This document shows, piece after piece, positions 1-7,690 of a stretch of DNA of 58,562 bases. Source of the DNA: an uncultured Clostridia bacterium. Lineage in GTDB: Bacteria; Bacillota; Clostridia; Christensenellales; Borkfalkiaceae. The position numbers were made by a program, and so were the translations under genes. Below the pieces are notes generated by a model. It saw nothing but the letters and a program-made list of their open reading frames with translations, was not told the origin of the DNA and ran no database searches. The stretch's first letter is position 1. The number at the start of each line of letters is the position of its first letter. The stretch spans positions 1 through 58,562 of the forward strand of contig CALVUR010000008.1 in NCBI GenBank assembly GCA_944363645.1, read 5' to 3'.

Positions 1-26
1 CCGAAGAAATCGCAGGCAAAAAATAA
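1..26 (+). CDS. 3' tip of an unidentified CDS
   Basis: The first bases read in one frame as EEIAGKK followed by TAA at 24-26, and a symmetric hairpin starts at the stop codon. This is what the last codons of a plus-strand gene followed by its terminator look like. Too little is present to name the product. Confidence 0.35.
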
Positions 27-62
27 TACGAACCTCGACTTGCCGTCTTGGTTCGTATTATT
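22..62. terminator. Bidirectional hairpin terminator
   Basis: Perfect 13-bp inverted repeat: AATAATACGAACC at 22-34 and its complement at 50-62, with a 15-nt loop. It sits between the plus-strand gene ending at 26 and the minus-strand tRNA cluster, so it can end transcription from both sides. Confidence 0.7.
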
Positions 63-68
63 CTGGTC

Positions 69-152
69 TGGTGCGGATGAGAGGACTTGAACCCCCACGT
101 CGAGGACATAAGATCCTAAGTCTTACGCGTCTGCCAGTTTCGCCACATCCGC
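69..152 (-). tRNA. tRNA-Leu(TAG)
   Basis: Minus-strand cloverleaf with acceptor GCGGATG pairing CATCCGC, encoded CCA (69-71), a long class II variable arm, T-loop TTCAAGT and anticodon loop CTTAGGA giving UAG. It is the last gene of the seven-tRNA cluster. Confidence 0.95.
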
Positions 153-213
153 ATTTTAAGTTTAAAATAAAATTATCCTGCCCCTACCGACTATAGTAGA
201 AACAGGGTAAAAA

Positions 214-289
214 TGGTGGACCATCGGGGGCTCGAACCCCGGACACCCTGATTAAGAGTCAGGTGCTCTGCCAACTGAGCTAATGGTCC
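214..289 (-). tRNA. tRNA-Lys(CTT)
   Basis: Cloverleaf with acceptor GGACCAT, anticodon stem CCTGA/TCAGG, loop CTCTTAA (anticodon CUU), T-loop TTCGAGC and encoded CCA. It lies three bases from the second lysine tRNA. Confidence 0.95.
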
Positions 290-291
290 GG

Positions 292-367
292 TGGTGATCC
301 ACCGGGGACTCGAACCCCGGACACCGTGATTAAAAGTCACGTGCTCTACCGCCTGAGCTAGTGGACC
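292..367 (-). tRNA. tRNA-Lys(TTT)
   Basis: Cloverleaf with acceptor GGTCCAC/GTGGATC (one G-U pair), anticodon stem CGTGA/TCACG, loop CTTTTAA (anticodon UUU) and encoded CCA. It differs from its neighbour mainly in the anticodon and acceptor arms. Confidence 0.95.
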
Positions 368-401
368 GTATAGGCTTTTTTAAGAAAAGCTTGAAAAACT
401 G

Positions 402-476
402 TGGCTGGGGTGGCAGGATTCGAACCTACGGATGCTGGAATCAAAATCCAGTGCCTTACCGCTTGGCGACACCCCA
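402..476 (-). tRNA. tRNA-Gln(TTG)
   Basis: Acceptor TGGGGTG, anticodon stem CTGGA/TCCAG, loop TTTTGAT (anticodon UUG), discriminator G and encoded CCA. The genome also has a GlnRS gene (14776-16410), so this tRNA is likely charged directly. Confidence 0.95.
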
Positions 477-505
477 ATAGATTTGGGAATATATTAAAAC
501 TTTAA

Positions 506-583
506 TGGGGCGAGAGATGGGATTCGAACCCACGACCTCCAGGACCACAATCTGGCGCTCTAACCAACTGGGCGACTCTCGCC
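506..583 (-). tRNA. tRNA-His(GTG)
   Basis: Acceptor GCGAGAG with an extra 5' G (position -1) opposite discriminator C, the identity mark of tRNA-His; anticodon loop TTGTGGT gives GUG; CCA is encoded. As written it has two A-C mismatches, one in the D stem (12-23) and one closing the anticodon loop (31-39). Confidence 0.92.
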
Positions 584-599
584 ATAAGTTAAATTTGAC

Positions 600-676
600 T
601 GGCGCACCTGGAGGGATTCGAACCCCCGACACACGGCTTAGAAGGCCGTTGCTCTATCCGACTGAGCTACAGGAGC
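600..676 (-). tRNA. tRNA-Arg(TCT)
   Basis: Anticodon stem ACGGC/GCCGT with loop CTTCTAA (anticodon UCU), T-loop TTCGAAT and encoded CCA. Acceptor strands GCTCCTG and CAGGTGC pair except for a U-U mismatch at position 3-70, which is unusual in a functional acceptor stem. Confidence 0.92.
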
Positions 677-720
677 ATTTCATAAGCATGTGAGCCGTTT
701 ACTCCAAGTTTGTAATTTGG

Positions 721-794
721 TGGAGCGGGTGATGGGAATCGGACCCACGCAACCAGCTTGGAAGGCTGGTGTTCTACCATTGAACTACACCCGC
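721..794 (-). tRNA. tRNA-Gly(TCC)
   Basis: First gene of the cluster. Acceptor GCGGGTG/CACCCGC, anticodon stem CCAGC/GCTGG, loop CTTCCAA (anticodon UCC), T-loop TCCGATT and encoded CCA. Confidence 0.95.
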
Positions 795-814
795 ACTTCA
801 CACAATGCTAAAAA

Positions 815-843
815 ATTATAGCAAAACAAATTTTTATTGTCAA
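815..843 (-). promoter_or_regulatory. Consensus promoter of the tRNA cluster
   Basis: On the minus strand TTGACA (838-843), a 17-nt spacer ending in TG-C, and TATAAT (815-820). The start point would fall about 14 nt before tRNA-Gly, giving one transcript for all seven tRNAs. Confidence 0.85.
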
Positions 844-1057
844 ATGTTTATTTATATTTTTTTTGAAATTTTTTCTGTATTTTTGTGGAATTATTTTTTT
901 TGTAACTGTAACTTTTGTTTTTTTGCCGATTTTTTACTATTATTTATCTTCAAATTTGCATTTAATTTAAGTAAAAATTTAACTTTTTTTCTATGAAAAA
1001 TAATTTAAAAGCAACAATTAAAAACGACTTTAAAAAATAATTTTTTCGCTTATATTT
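844..1057. other. AT-rich gap without a recognisable gene
   Basis: A very T-rich stretch between the tRNA promoter and the end of potD. A short open frame at 805-996 has no ribosome binding site and encodes only low-complexity F/L/K-rich sequence. I see no gene here. Confidence 0.6.
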
Positions 1058-1117
1058 GGCGGACCTTTTACCTAAAAAAAGTAAAAAGTCCGCCTATAAG
1101 CCTGTTATTACACTTTT
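1058..1117. repeat. Palindromic core element, copy 1 (potD end)
   Basis: GGCGGAC at 1058 pairs with GTCCGCC at 1088-1094, followed by a core variant CTATAAGCCTGTTATTA and a CACTTTT arm. The minus-strand reading of the last arm encodes the last codons of potD, and its stop codon (1108-1110) lies in the core. It probably also terminates the pot operon. Confidence 0.75.
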
Positions 1118-2904
1118 CTATCGTCCTTTTGGGTTGATACAAGTGTTAAGTTTTTGTGTGTTTTTGTGCGTTTTATTATGTCTTTGCGGTATAAAATTGA
1201 CAAAACAGCGAAGATAACAATAACCAAAATTACAACGCCGATAACGATTAAAAGATTGGTAAGTGAAGCATCGCCCACTTTTGCGCTGTCCCACATATTG
1301 TTAAGACTTCTTATTTCGTCGTCGGTAAAGCATTTCATAACCGTACAGCGAGTAATAACCTCATAGCCGGGGTATTGAGTTTCACATTGGCGTGACGCTT
1401 GGTCGGTGTACATAACATAACTTTTATAGCCTTCTTCGCCTTCTTTTACCGTATTGAAAAAGTAAGATAAATCTGTGGCAAAAATTTCGATTTCTTCGTC
1501 TTTACTAATACCGATTACATTATAATCATCGTCGTAAACAGGAAGATTTAGCCTATATACGTTATCTAAAACACGCATATTTTCCAAAGTTTCGCTGTCC
1601 AAGTCACCCATGAAAACTTCTTGATAATAACCGCCGTCCAAACTTATTGCGTCTTCGTCAGTTTCGGCACAAGGCACAAGCACATAAGTGCCGTACCAAT
1701 CGACTGCGTTTTCAAACATAACATCGCCAGCGATTGAAGATGAATAGCCGATGTAGTTCATGTTCATGCAAGCACTTTCAGGACGGGAAACAAAGTTGAT
1801 AAAAAGCCTTGCTAATTCCTTATTTGCGCCCTTTGGCATTGCCCAGCCGTCAAAGAAAATGTTACTGCCTTCTTCGGGAACGGCGTATTCAAGCAAAACT
1901 TCGCCTTCGCTGTCTTCTTCGGCAAAGTCCATAGTGTAAACGGCATCACCGCTCCAAGCGAAGTTAATTTTGATTTTGCCTTGAGCCATATCCTTTTTAC
2001 CGCTGTCTACTTCGTAACCGAAAAGCCTATCTTTTAATGAAGTTAAAACTTCGCCAGCCTTATTGATTGACTCATCGTCAGTGCGGTTATATATTTCGGT
2101 TAACGTATTGTTGTATTCGGTAGCGGAAAGTTCGCCATTCAAATACTTTTCACGAAGGTCCATCAATTCCTCTTCGTAAACATAACCGAGAGCCAAAATG
2201 TAACTATCACGAACGGAATCTTTTATCGTGGAATCGCCTTTATATCTATCATCCCACAAAAGCGACCAATGTTTAGCGGCTTCGCTGTCGACAAGTTCTG
2301 GGTTATAGACATAGCCCATTGTACCCCACATGTAACACGTTGCGTAGTCATATAAAACCTTTTCTTCACCGGCGTTTGTTTGGATTTTTAAGCCTTTGAA
2401 CAAATTCCTTATATATTCGGAAGAATTTTGGTCGTAAACGGCGATATCGCTACGGTTTTCGTCGTCAGATAAAGGTTCTAACATGTCTTCCTTCATCATC
2501 TTTAAAAGCATGTATTCAGAAGGACAAACAAGGTCGTATGAGTAACTAACCTTTCCGCCAACTTCCTTTTTGGAAAGATTAAGTTCGTTGTACATGTTTT
2601 CGTTTGTACCAAAAGTGGAATATTCTACCTTAACGTTTCTACCGAGTTCTTCACGGCAGTAAGATTCAAACAAATAAATCAAATCGATGTATTCGTCGTC
2701 TTCGTCAAGTTGGTATTCGCCAGACAAGTAATCGCTCCACTCAATCTTATTAGCGTCCGATTCAGAGATGTATTCTTCCCAGTTATACACCCTTAAAATT
2801 TCGACGTCAGCGGAATTGTCTTCAAAGTCAAAGCCGAGTAAAGAGTAACCAACGATTGCGCCAATCATAACGCAAACCAAAATAATTGAAAGGACTTTTT
2901 TCAT
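1108..2904 (-). CDS. potD: Spermidine/putrescine ABC transporter substrate-binding protein (membrane-tethered PotD)
   Basis: Catches polyamines outside the cell and hands them to PotB/PotC. The 598-aa product has an N-terminal hydrophobic segment (about residues 4-24) without a lipobox cysteine, then a PotD-type binding domain starting near the motif LRVYNWEEYIS. It is far longer than the usual ~350 aa: there are acidic insertions (around 50-80 and 240-290) and a C-terminal transmembrane helix (about 550-572) followed by a basic cytoplasmic tail. It is the last gene of the operon, with potC ending directly upstream. The C-terminal anchor is the odd feature; the family assignment rests on the conserved core and the three pot genes beside it. 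Confidence 0.9.
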   Translation of the reverse strand: MKKVLSIILVCVMIGAIVGYSLLGFDFEDNSADVEILRVYNWEEYISESDANKIEWSDYLSGEYQLDEDDEYIDLIYLFESYCREELGRNVKVEYSTFGTNENMYNELNLSKKEVGGKVSYSYDLVCPSEYMLLKMMKEDMLEPLSDDENRSDIAVYDQNSSEYIRNLFKGLKIQTNAGEEKVLYDYATCYMWGTMGYVYNPELVDSEAAKHWSLLWDDRYKGDSTIKDSVRDSYILALGYVYEEELMDLREKYLNGELSATEYNNTLTEIYNRTDDESINKAGEVLTSLKDRLFGYEVDSGKKDMAQGKIKINFAWSGDAVYTMDFAEEDSEGEVLLEYAVPEEGSNIFFDGWAMPKGANKELARLFINFVSRPESACMNMNYIGYSSSIAGDVMFENAVDWYGTYVLVPCAETDEDAISLDGGYYQEVFMGDLDSETLENMRVLDNVYRLNLPVYDDDYNVIGISKDEEIEIFATDLSYFFNTVKEGEEGYKSYVMYTDQASRQCETQYPGYEVITRCTVMKCFTDDEIRSLNNMWDSAKVGDASLTNLLIVIGVVILVIVIFAVLSILYRKDIIKRTKTHKNLTLVSTQKDDRKV

Positions 2905-3708
2905 TTATTTGCCCTCCCTTTCACGCACTTTTTTGTTAGCGGAAAGATTTACCGCAACAACGGAAATAATAATTACGGCGAAGATGATTGCTGAAAGCGC
3001 ACGAAGTGCCGGGATTGATGTATTTGCCGAGTTTTTTGCGTAAGCGTTGTATGCGTAAGTTGAGATTGTGTCTATTGTTGATGGCTTTGTAAAGTTTGTA
3101 ATAATATAATCGTCAAGCGACAATGTTATTGCAATCATAAAGCCTGAAGCGATACCCGGTGAAATTTCGGGAATGGTGATTGTAAATAATGCTTTTAAGG
3201 GCGATGCGCCAAGGTCTAAACCGGCTTCATATAGGTTTGGATCCATTTGTTTTAACTTTGGCAAAACGCTTGTTACGACAAATGGGAAGGTCAAAACTAC
3301 GTGTGCGATTAAAAGCGATGCGTATGTACGTGGGAATAAAAGCATTGAACATACAAGCGCAAGTGAGATTGCGGTAACGATTTCTGCATTGACGATAGGA
3401 ATTTGGGTAATGGTATTGAAAATTCTAAATGTTTTTGGTTTAGAGTAGTACATACCGATTGCACCAATAGTGCCTAATATCGTTGCGATTGCGCTTGAAG
3501 ATAATGCAAGGAAAATTGTGTTTTTAATTGCGTTTAAAATTTTGGCATCGGTAAAAAGCATTTTATACAATGAAAAATTCCATTCTTTTGACCAACTGCC
3601 GATTTCGGTTGATGCGTTGAAACTGTAAACTACAAGTAAAACTACTGGCGCATACAAAAATATCAAAATAAGCCAAAGGTAGGTTGATTGAAGTATCTTT
3701 TTTACCAT
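2905..3708 (-). CDS. potC: Spermidine/putrescine ABC transporter permease PotC
   Basis: Membrane subunit of the polyamine importer, about 267 aa with six predicted helices. The ATPase-docking EAA loop is visible as EAGLDLGASPLKALF followed by a proline-rich helix start. An upstream in-frame ATG exists at 3816, but I chose 3708 because AAGGGGG precedes it at the right distance and the protein then begins with the usual MVKKILQSTYLW helix. The start codon overlaps the end of potB by seven bases, which points to translational coupling. potD follows with no gap. Confidence 0.93.
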   Translation of the reverse strand: MVKKILQSTYLWLILIFLYAPVVLLVVYSFNASTEIGSWSKEWNFSLYKMLFTDAKILNAIKNTIFLALSSSAIATILGTIGAIGMYYSKPKTFRIFNTITQIPIVNAEIVTAISLALVCSMLLFPRTYASLLIAHVVLTFPFVVTSVLPKLKQMDPNLYEAGLDLGASPLKALFTITIPEISPGIASGFMIAITLSLDDYIITNFTKPSTIDTISTYAYNAYAKNSANTSIPALRALSAIIFAVIIISVVAVNLSANKKVREREGK

Positions 3709-4523
3709 AATCCACTCCCCCTTGTATTTGAATTTTCTGTAAACTTGCCGGTAAGTAGCATTGTACCGAAAATAAAGAATAACAAAATAAGTGAGATTGC
3801 TGAGCCTGTGTGCCAACTATCTGCTGTACCAATATTGAACTGGTTTTCGATAAGTTTACCGATAATGGTAACTTTGCTGTTGCCGAGTGTATCGGAAATT
3901 ACGTAACTTGTTGTACTTGGAAGAAGTACCATTGTAACGGCACTGATGATGCCCGGCACTGAAAGTGGAAGGGTTGTCCTTACAAAGGTTTGGAAACCGT
4001 TTGCGCCGAGGTCGGTTGATGCTTCCATAACGTTTTTATCAATTTTTATAAGCACTGTGTAAATGGGTAAAATGGTGAACGGCAAATAGTCGTAAACCAT
4101 ACCGATTACTGTGTTTACAAAGTACCAATCTGTAACATTATAAATGCCGATAGAATCGAGTGCAAAAAGCAATTCTTTCATTGCCGCCGTCCTTAAAACG
4201 AAGTTTATCCACATGGGCAAAATGAAAAGAAGTAGGTATACGTTACGAGTTTTAGCACCACTTTTTGCCAAAATGTAGGCAACGGGGTACGCAATGATTA
4301 AGCAGATTGCCGTTGTTAAAACTGCAAGTGCAAAACTTATCAAAAGTACATATAAATTGGAACTTCTTGAGAAAAAGTCGGTAAAGTTGCTTATTGTAAA
4401 ATGTCCGTTAGCATCGGTAAATGCGTAAAACACAATAAGCACGAGTGGGAAAAGTACAAAAACCAACATAAACAATGCGTAAGGAATGCCGAGATTCTTA
4501 CGTGAAAATTTTAATGGTCCCAT
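3702..4523 (-). CDS. potB: Spermidine/putrescine ABC transporter permease PotB
   Basis: Second membrane subunit of the importer, 273 aa. The N-terminal helix follows a short basic leader, and the EAA loop reads EASTDLGANGFQTFVRTTLP. The ribosome binding site AAAGGTGAAG lies inside the last codons of potA; the potA stop and this ATG are one base apart. The gene overlaps potC by seven bases. Confidence 0.93.
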   Translation of the reverse strand: MGPLKFSRKNLGIPYALFMLVFVLFPLVLIVFYAFTDANGHFTISNFTDFFSRSSNLYVLLISFALAVLTTAICLIIAYPVAYILAKSGAKTRNVYLLLFILPMWINFVLRTAAMKELLFALDSIGIYNVTDWYFVNTVIGMVYDYLPFTILPIYTVLIKIDKNVMEASTDLGANGFQTFVRTTLPLSVPGIISAVTMVLLPSTTSYVISDTLGNSKVTIIGKLIENQFNIGTADSWHTGSAISLILLFFIFGTMLLTGKFTENSNTRGSGLW

Positions 4524-4524
4524 T

Positions 4525-6015
4525 TTACTTCACCTTTAGTTTAAGCGTAATGTCTTCTGGTTTGATTTTTACGCTAACCTTATCGTTTTCGTTCCATAAA
4601 TATTCGGTATCGACAACAAAGTCTTCCTCTTCTTCGGGGGTACGGATAATAACCTGATAGTGGTCGCCTTTGTAGATGATTGAGATGATTTCACCACTGG
4701 TGTTGCCGTCTTCTTCATTATCGATGATTTCAACCTTATCAAGAGGTACTTCAACCTTAACAGGTGTATCGGTTAAGTCGATACGTTGTCCGTCGGCGGT
4801 GATTAAATACTCTTCTTCATCTAAGTGTGAGCCGGGATAAAGTTTTGTAACATCACAATCAAATTCGCCTTCAGCAAAGGCAACTTTGTTGTTTTTCGTG
4901 ATATAACCATCGTAAGAGTTGACAAGGTATTCCTTTTTCATGATATGGATATCTTCTGGCTTTATAATGATTGAAACTTCTTCGCCAACCATCCTTTCAG
5001 CGGTATCTTGAATGATAATTTCAGTTTTACCAACCAAGAACGTCATTTCATAATGGATACCTTTAAAGATTGAAGATATGATTTTACCGTTTACTTGACC
5101 TTTGTCTTTGTTTACAATGTAAATGTCTTCAGGACGGACAACAACATCAACCTTTTCATGAAGTTCAAAGTCGTCAACCATATCAAAAACATGACCGATA
5201 AACCTTACTTTATGGTCGCCTGCGATTGTACCGCTCATAATATTAGATTCACCAATGAAGTCTGCGACAAATGAGTTCTTAGGTTCGTTGTAAATATCCT
5301 TTGGCGTGCCGATTTGTTGAATTACGCCGTCGTTCATGACAACGATAGTATCACTCATTGTAAGTGCTTCTTCTTGGTCGTGTGTTACATATATAAAGGT
5401 AATGCCCAATTTTTTGTGCATTTCTTTAAGTTCTAACTGCATGTCTTGACGCATTTTTAAATCAAGCGCACCGAGTGGTTCGTCAAGAAGCAAGATTTCA
5501 GGCTCGTTTACAATAGCCCTTGCGATTGCAATACGTTGTTGCTGACCGCCTGATAAAGTGGTTACGTCCCTTTTTTCAAATTCTTCAAGGTCAACCATCT
5601 TTAACGCGCGTGAAACCTTTTCGTCAATTACTTTTTTAGATATTTTTTCGTACTTGACAACTTGCTTGCCGTTTTTGTCTTCGTATACATTTTTAACACG
5701 CTTAAGCTTTAAGCCGTAAGCGATATTATCGTATACATTTAGGTGCGGAAACAGTGCGTAACGCTGAAAAACAGTGTTGATAGGTCTTAAATAGGGTGGT
5801 ATTTGTGTAATATCCTTTCCGTTTAAAAGGATCTCACCGCTGTCTGGCTTTTCAAAGCCGGCTATCATACGCAAAGTGGTTGATTTTCCGCAACCTGACG
5901 GACCAAGTAAGGTTACAAACTCACCCTTACGAATGTAAAGGTCAATGTTGTCTACTACGGCAGTGCCATCGTAGATTTTGGATACTTTTTTAAGTTCAAT
6001 AATTTTATCCGCCAT
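4525..6015 (-). CDS. potA: Spermidine/putrescine ABC transporter ATP-binding protein PotA
   Basis: ATPase that powers polyamine uptake. Visible motifs are Walker A GPSGCGKST (38-46), Q-loop FQRYALFP, signature LSGGQ (154-158), Walker B EILLLDEP and the H-loop VTHDQEEAL. At 496 aa it is well above the usual ~370. The extra length comes from a ~20-residue insertion before the signature (108-128, containing EDKNGKQ) and from a duplicated TOBE-type C-terminal domain; two copies end in similar strings, IIKPEDIHI and KIKPEDITL. First structural gene of the operon, preceded by a GGAGCAC ribosome site. Confidence 0.93.
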   Translation of the reverse strand: MADKIIELKKVSKIYDGTAVVDNIDLYIRKGEFVTLLGPSGCGKSTTLRMIAGFEKPDSGEILLNGKDITQIPPYLRPINTVFQRYALFPHLNVYDNIAYGLKLKRVKNVYEDKNGKQVVKYEKISKKVIDEKVSRALKMVDLEEFEKRDVTTLSGGQQQRIAIARAIVNEPEILLLDEPLGALDLKMRQDMQLELKEMHKKLGITFIYVTHDQEEALTMSDTIVVMNDGVIQQIGTPKDIYNEPKNSFVADFIGESNIMSGTIAGDHKVRFIGHVFDMVDDFELHEKVDVVVRPEDIYIVNKDKGQVNGKIISSIFKGIHYEMTFLVGKTEIIIQDTAERMVGEEVSIIIKPEDIHIMKKEYLVNSYDGYITKNNKVAFAEGEFDCDVTKLYPGSHLDEEEYLITADGQRIDLTDTPVKVEVPLDKVEIIDNEEDGNTSGEIISIIYKGDHYQVIIRTPEEEEDFVVDTEYLWNENDKVSVKIKPEDITLKLKVK

Positions 6016-6102
6016 TTTTGTGCTCCTATAAAAAAGAAAATATCAATAACGCTTTTTAGCGTATCAATCTAATTATTTTTTACTTTTTCCTTTTTTGTAA
6101 AT

Positions 6103-6140
6103 AAAAAAGTGGGGCTATAAGCCCGTTATCGCCACTTTTT
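6103..6140. repeat. Palindromic core element, copy 2
   Basis: A-run, AGTGG arm, core CTATAAGCCCGTTATCG, CCACTTTTT arm. It lies between the XRE-cupin gene and potA, one base after the regulator's stop, so it may end the regulator transcript or trim read-through into pot. Confidence 0.85.
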
Positions 6141-6141
6141 A

Positions 6142-6678
6142 CTAAAATGTAGGTGGTGTTGATACCCAAATCAATACTGCATCTTCATCAGTATTATTTT
6201 CGATATGATGTACTTTATCGCTTTCAAAATAAAAACTTTCACCTTCTTTAACGGTGTACTTTTTCTTGCCTAAATAAAGGGTAATTTTGCCCTTTATAAC
6301 ATAACCGAATTCTTCGCCTTCATGGGGGGCGTCTTGGTCGGTTTTACAATGCGCAAAAAGCACCATGTGGATAGGTTCCATCATATTTTTTTGTGCGTTT
6401 GGTACAAGCCAGTTTAAAATTTCAGTATCGGTTGCCTTTTCATTGTAATCTTGTTCAGTAAATACAACTTTTTCGTCAACGTCAACTTCTGTAAAAAATT
6501 CCTTTAACGATGAGCCAAGTGCCGTCAAAATATCTTTTAAAGTTGCGATAGACGGGCTTGTTAAATCGTTTTCAAGCTGAGAAATGTAGCCTTTTGAAAG
6601 TTCACATCTTGATGCTAATTCTTCTTGTGTAAGGTCGCATTGTAGCCTTAATTGTTTAATCTTTTCGCCTAGTTCCAT
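6142..6678 (-). CDS. XRE-family regulator with C-terminal cupin domain
   Basis: 178-aa DNA-binding regulator. Residues 1-62 form an XRE helix-turn-helix (LTQEELASRCELSKGYISQLE); residues ~95-176 form a cupin ligand-binding barrel (HEGEEFGYVIKGKITLYLG ... VHHIENNTD). Relatives of this architecture often sit before potABCD and respond to polyamines (PuuR-like), which fits its place directly upstream of potA on the same strand. Its promoter carries three TAAAC/GTTTA inverted repeats, suggesting autoregulation. The polyamine ligand is inferred from context. Confidence 0.88.
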   Translation of the reverse strand: MELGEKIKQLRLQCDLTQEELASRCELSKGYISQLENDLTSPSIATLKDILTALGSSLKEFFTEVDVDEKVVFTEQDYNEKATDTEILNWLVPNAQKNMMEPIHMVLFAHCKTDQDAPHEGEEFGYVIKGKITLYLGKKKYTVKEGESFYFESDKVHHIENNTDEDAVLIWVSTPPTF

Positions 6679-6779
6679 ATTTCACCTTAATAAAATAATG
6701 TAACAGAAATTATAAGAAAATAAATTTACGCTACACCATCCTTTTACCGTTTGAGTTTTTTGTAAAAGGTTTAAAATTT

Positions 6780-6838
6780 TTAAACTTTTGGTTTAATAAC
6801 TTTCGTAAAAATAAACTTTAGGTTTACTAAAACTAAAC
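6780..6838 (-). promoter_or_regulatory. Operator-like palindromes for the XRE-cupin regulator
   Basis: Two inverted repeats of the form TAAAC-N5-GTTTA lie at 6781-6795 and 6812-6826 with centres 31 bp apart, about three helix turns, so on one face of the DNA. An inside-out arrangement GTTTA-N7-TAAAC (6822-6838) continues to the -10 box. All lie at or just after the start of transcription, a position that suits repression. Confidence 0.6.
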
Positions 6839-6840
6839 AC

Positions 6841-6869
6841 ATTATATAGATTAGTGCATACAATGTCAA
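6841..6869 (-). promoter_or_regulatory. Consensus promoter of the XRE-pot operon
   Basis: Minus strand TTGACA (6864-6869), 17-nt spacer, TATAAT (6841-6846). Both hexamers match the housekeeping sigma consensus exactly. Confidence 0.85.
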
Positions 6870-7000
6870 ATAAAATAATGGCATTTTTTTAAAATTTTTA
6901 ATATAAATTTTTTATTCATTTTTATTTTTAATTTCGACAAAATTTTCTGCTTAAAAATTTTGATTGTTTTTTACATATAATTTAGCGTTTTTTTGCACAA

Positions 7001-7048
7001 AAAACCGCCTAAAAAGCCTTGATAACGGGCTTATAGGCGGACTTTTTA
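7001..7048. repeat. Palindromic core element, copy 3
   Basis: CCGCC at 7005-7009 pairs with GGCGG further on, enclosing AAGCC/GGCTT-type pairs and the core GATAACGGGCTTATAG. The A/T runs on both sides make it a bidirectional terminator just downstream of the PH-domain gene. Confidence 0.85.
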
Positions 7049-7058
7049 TAAATTTTTA

Positions 7059-7541
7059 TTATTTTTTATCTTTGTTTGATTTATCTTCTTTTTCCTTTTG
7101 TTCGTTACCGATAAATTCGACAGAGATTCTTTTATTTTTTTCTAAAAGAGCGTCGACTAAATCCATAGGGTTTACTTTACCGATATTTATCACCATAAAA
7201 TTATCTTGTGGACCGAAGTAAATGGTGAGTTTATCTGAATCCGGATTATAAATTACTCTTGTGATTTCTTTAATGGGAATTTCATTTTTTAAAATGCCCC
7301 ATCTTAAGACGAAGTTTTTATCGTTTACAATATAGCAAGAGTTTATGAGCATTGAGATAAGTAGCACTAAAATAAGCACCACAATAATAAGCGTAACAAT
7401 TAGCCCAAGACTTTTTGAAGGGTCAAAGCCGAACTTGAAAAACCTGAAAATTGTCAAGGCGATTGTTGCGAGGGCCACCAAAAGCGCAACGCCTATCAAT
7501 ACGTAATAAAACGGTTTAAAGATATATTTAAATTTTTTCAT
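7059..7541 (-). CDS. Membrane protein with bacterial PH-like domain
   Basis: 160-aa protein with two transmembrane helices (about 10-35 and 45-68) followed by a small beta-rich domain (CYIVNDKNFVLRWGILKNEIPIKEITRVIYN) typical of bacterial PH domains, then a charged Lys/Glu tail. Family members are membrane-attached and their substrates are largely unknown. Transcribed divergently from the ABC-F gene, with the two -35 boxes only four bases apart. Ribosome site GGAAGGTGA. Confidence 0.75.
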   Translation of the reverse strand: MKKFKYIFKPFYYVLIGVALLVALATIALTIFRFFKFGFDPSKSLGLIVTLIIVVLILVLLISMLINSCYIVNDKNFVLRWGILKNEIPIKEITRVIYNPDSDKLTIYFGPQDNFMVINIGKVNPMDLVDALLEKNKRISVEFIGNEQKEKEDKSNKDKK

Positions 7542-7622
7542 TTAATCACCTTCCACAAAAAATGTAATGCACAAATTTGTTAAACAAATGAGCATGTGTT
7601 GAAAATGCTGTTATTTTTGTTT

Positions 7623-7651
7623 ATTATACCATACATTTAAACAAATTTCAA
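7623..7651 (-). promoter_or_regulatory. Promoter of the PH-domain gene
   Basis: Minus strand TTGAAA (7646-7651), 17-nt spacer, TATAAT (7623-7628). The leader contains a palindrome ATTTGT-TTA-ACAAAT near 7571-7588. Confidence 0.75.
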
Positions 7652-7655
7652 CTGC

Positions 7656-7684
7656 TTGACTACTTTTGCAAAATATATTAAAAT
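7656..7684 (+). promoter_or_regulatory. Promoter of the ABC-F gene, probably giving a leaderless mRNA
   Basis: TTGACT (7656-7661), 17-nt spacer, TAAAAT (7679-7684). Only six bases separate the -10 box from the ATG at 7691, and no Shine-Dalgarno sequence fits between, so the transcript should begin at or next to the start codon. Confidence 0.7.
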
Positions 7685-7690
7685 TTAGTT

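Noticed and set aside
505..693. Plus-strand open frame with GFEPTTSRTTIW
   Set aside because: It is the antisense reading of the tRNA-His and tRNA-Arg genes; such peptides are a known artefact of tRNA arms.
805..996. 63-codon open frame in AT-rich DNA
   Set aside because: No ribosome site, low-complexity F/L/K content, and it runs through the tRNA promoter on the other strand.
3709..3816. Upstream start for potC
   Set aside because: It would add 36 non-helical residues inside potB and has no ribosome site; 3708 has AAGGGGG at the right distance.
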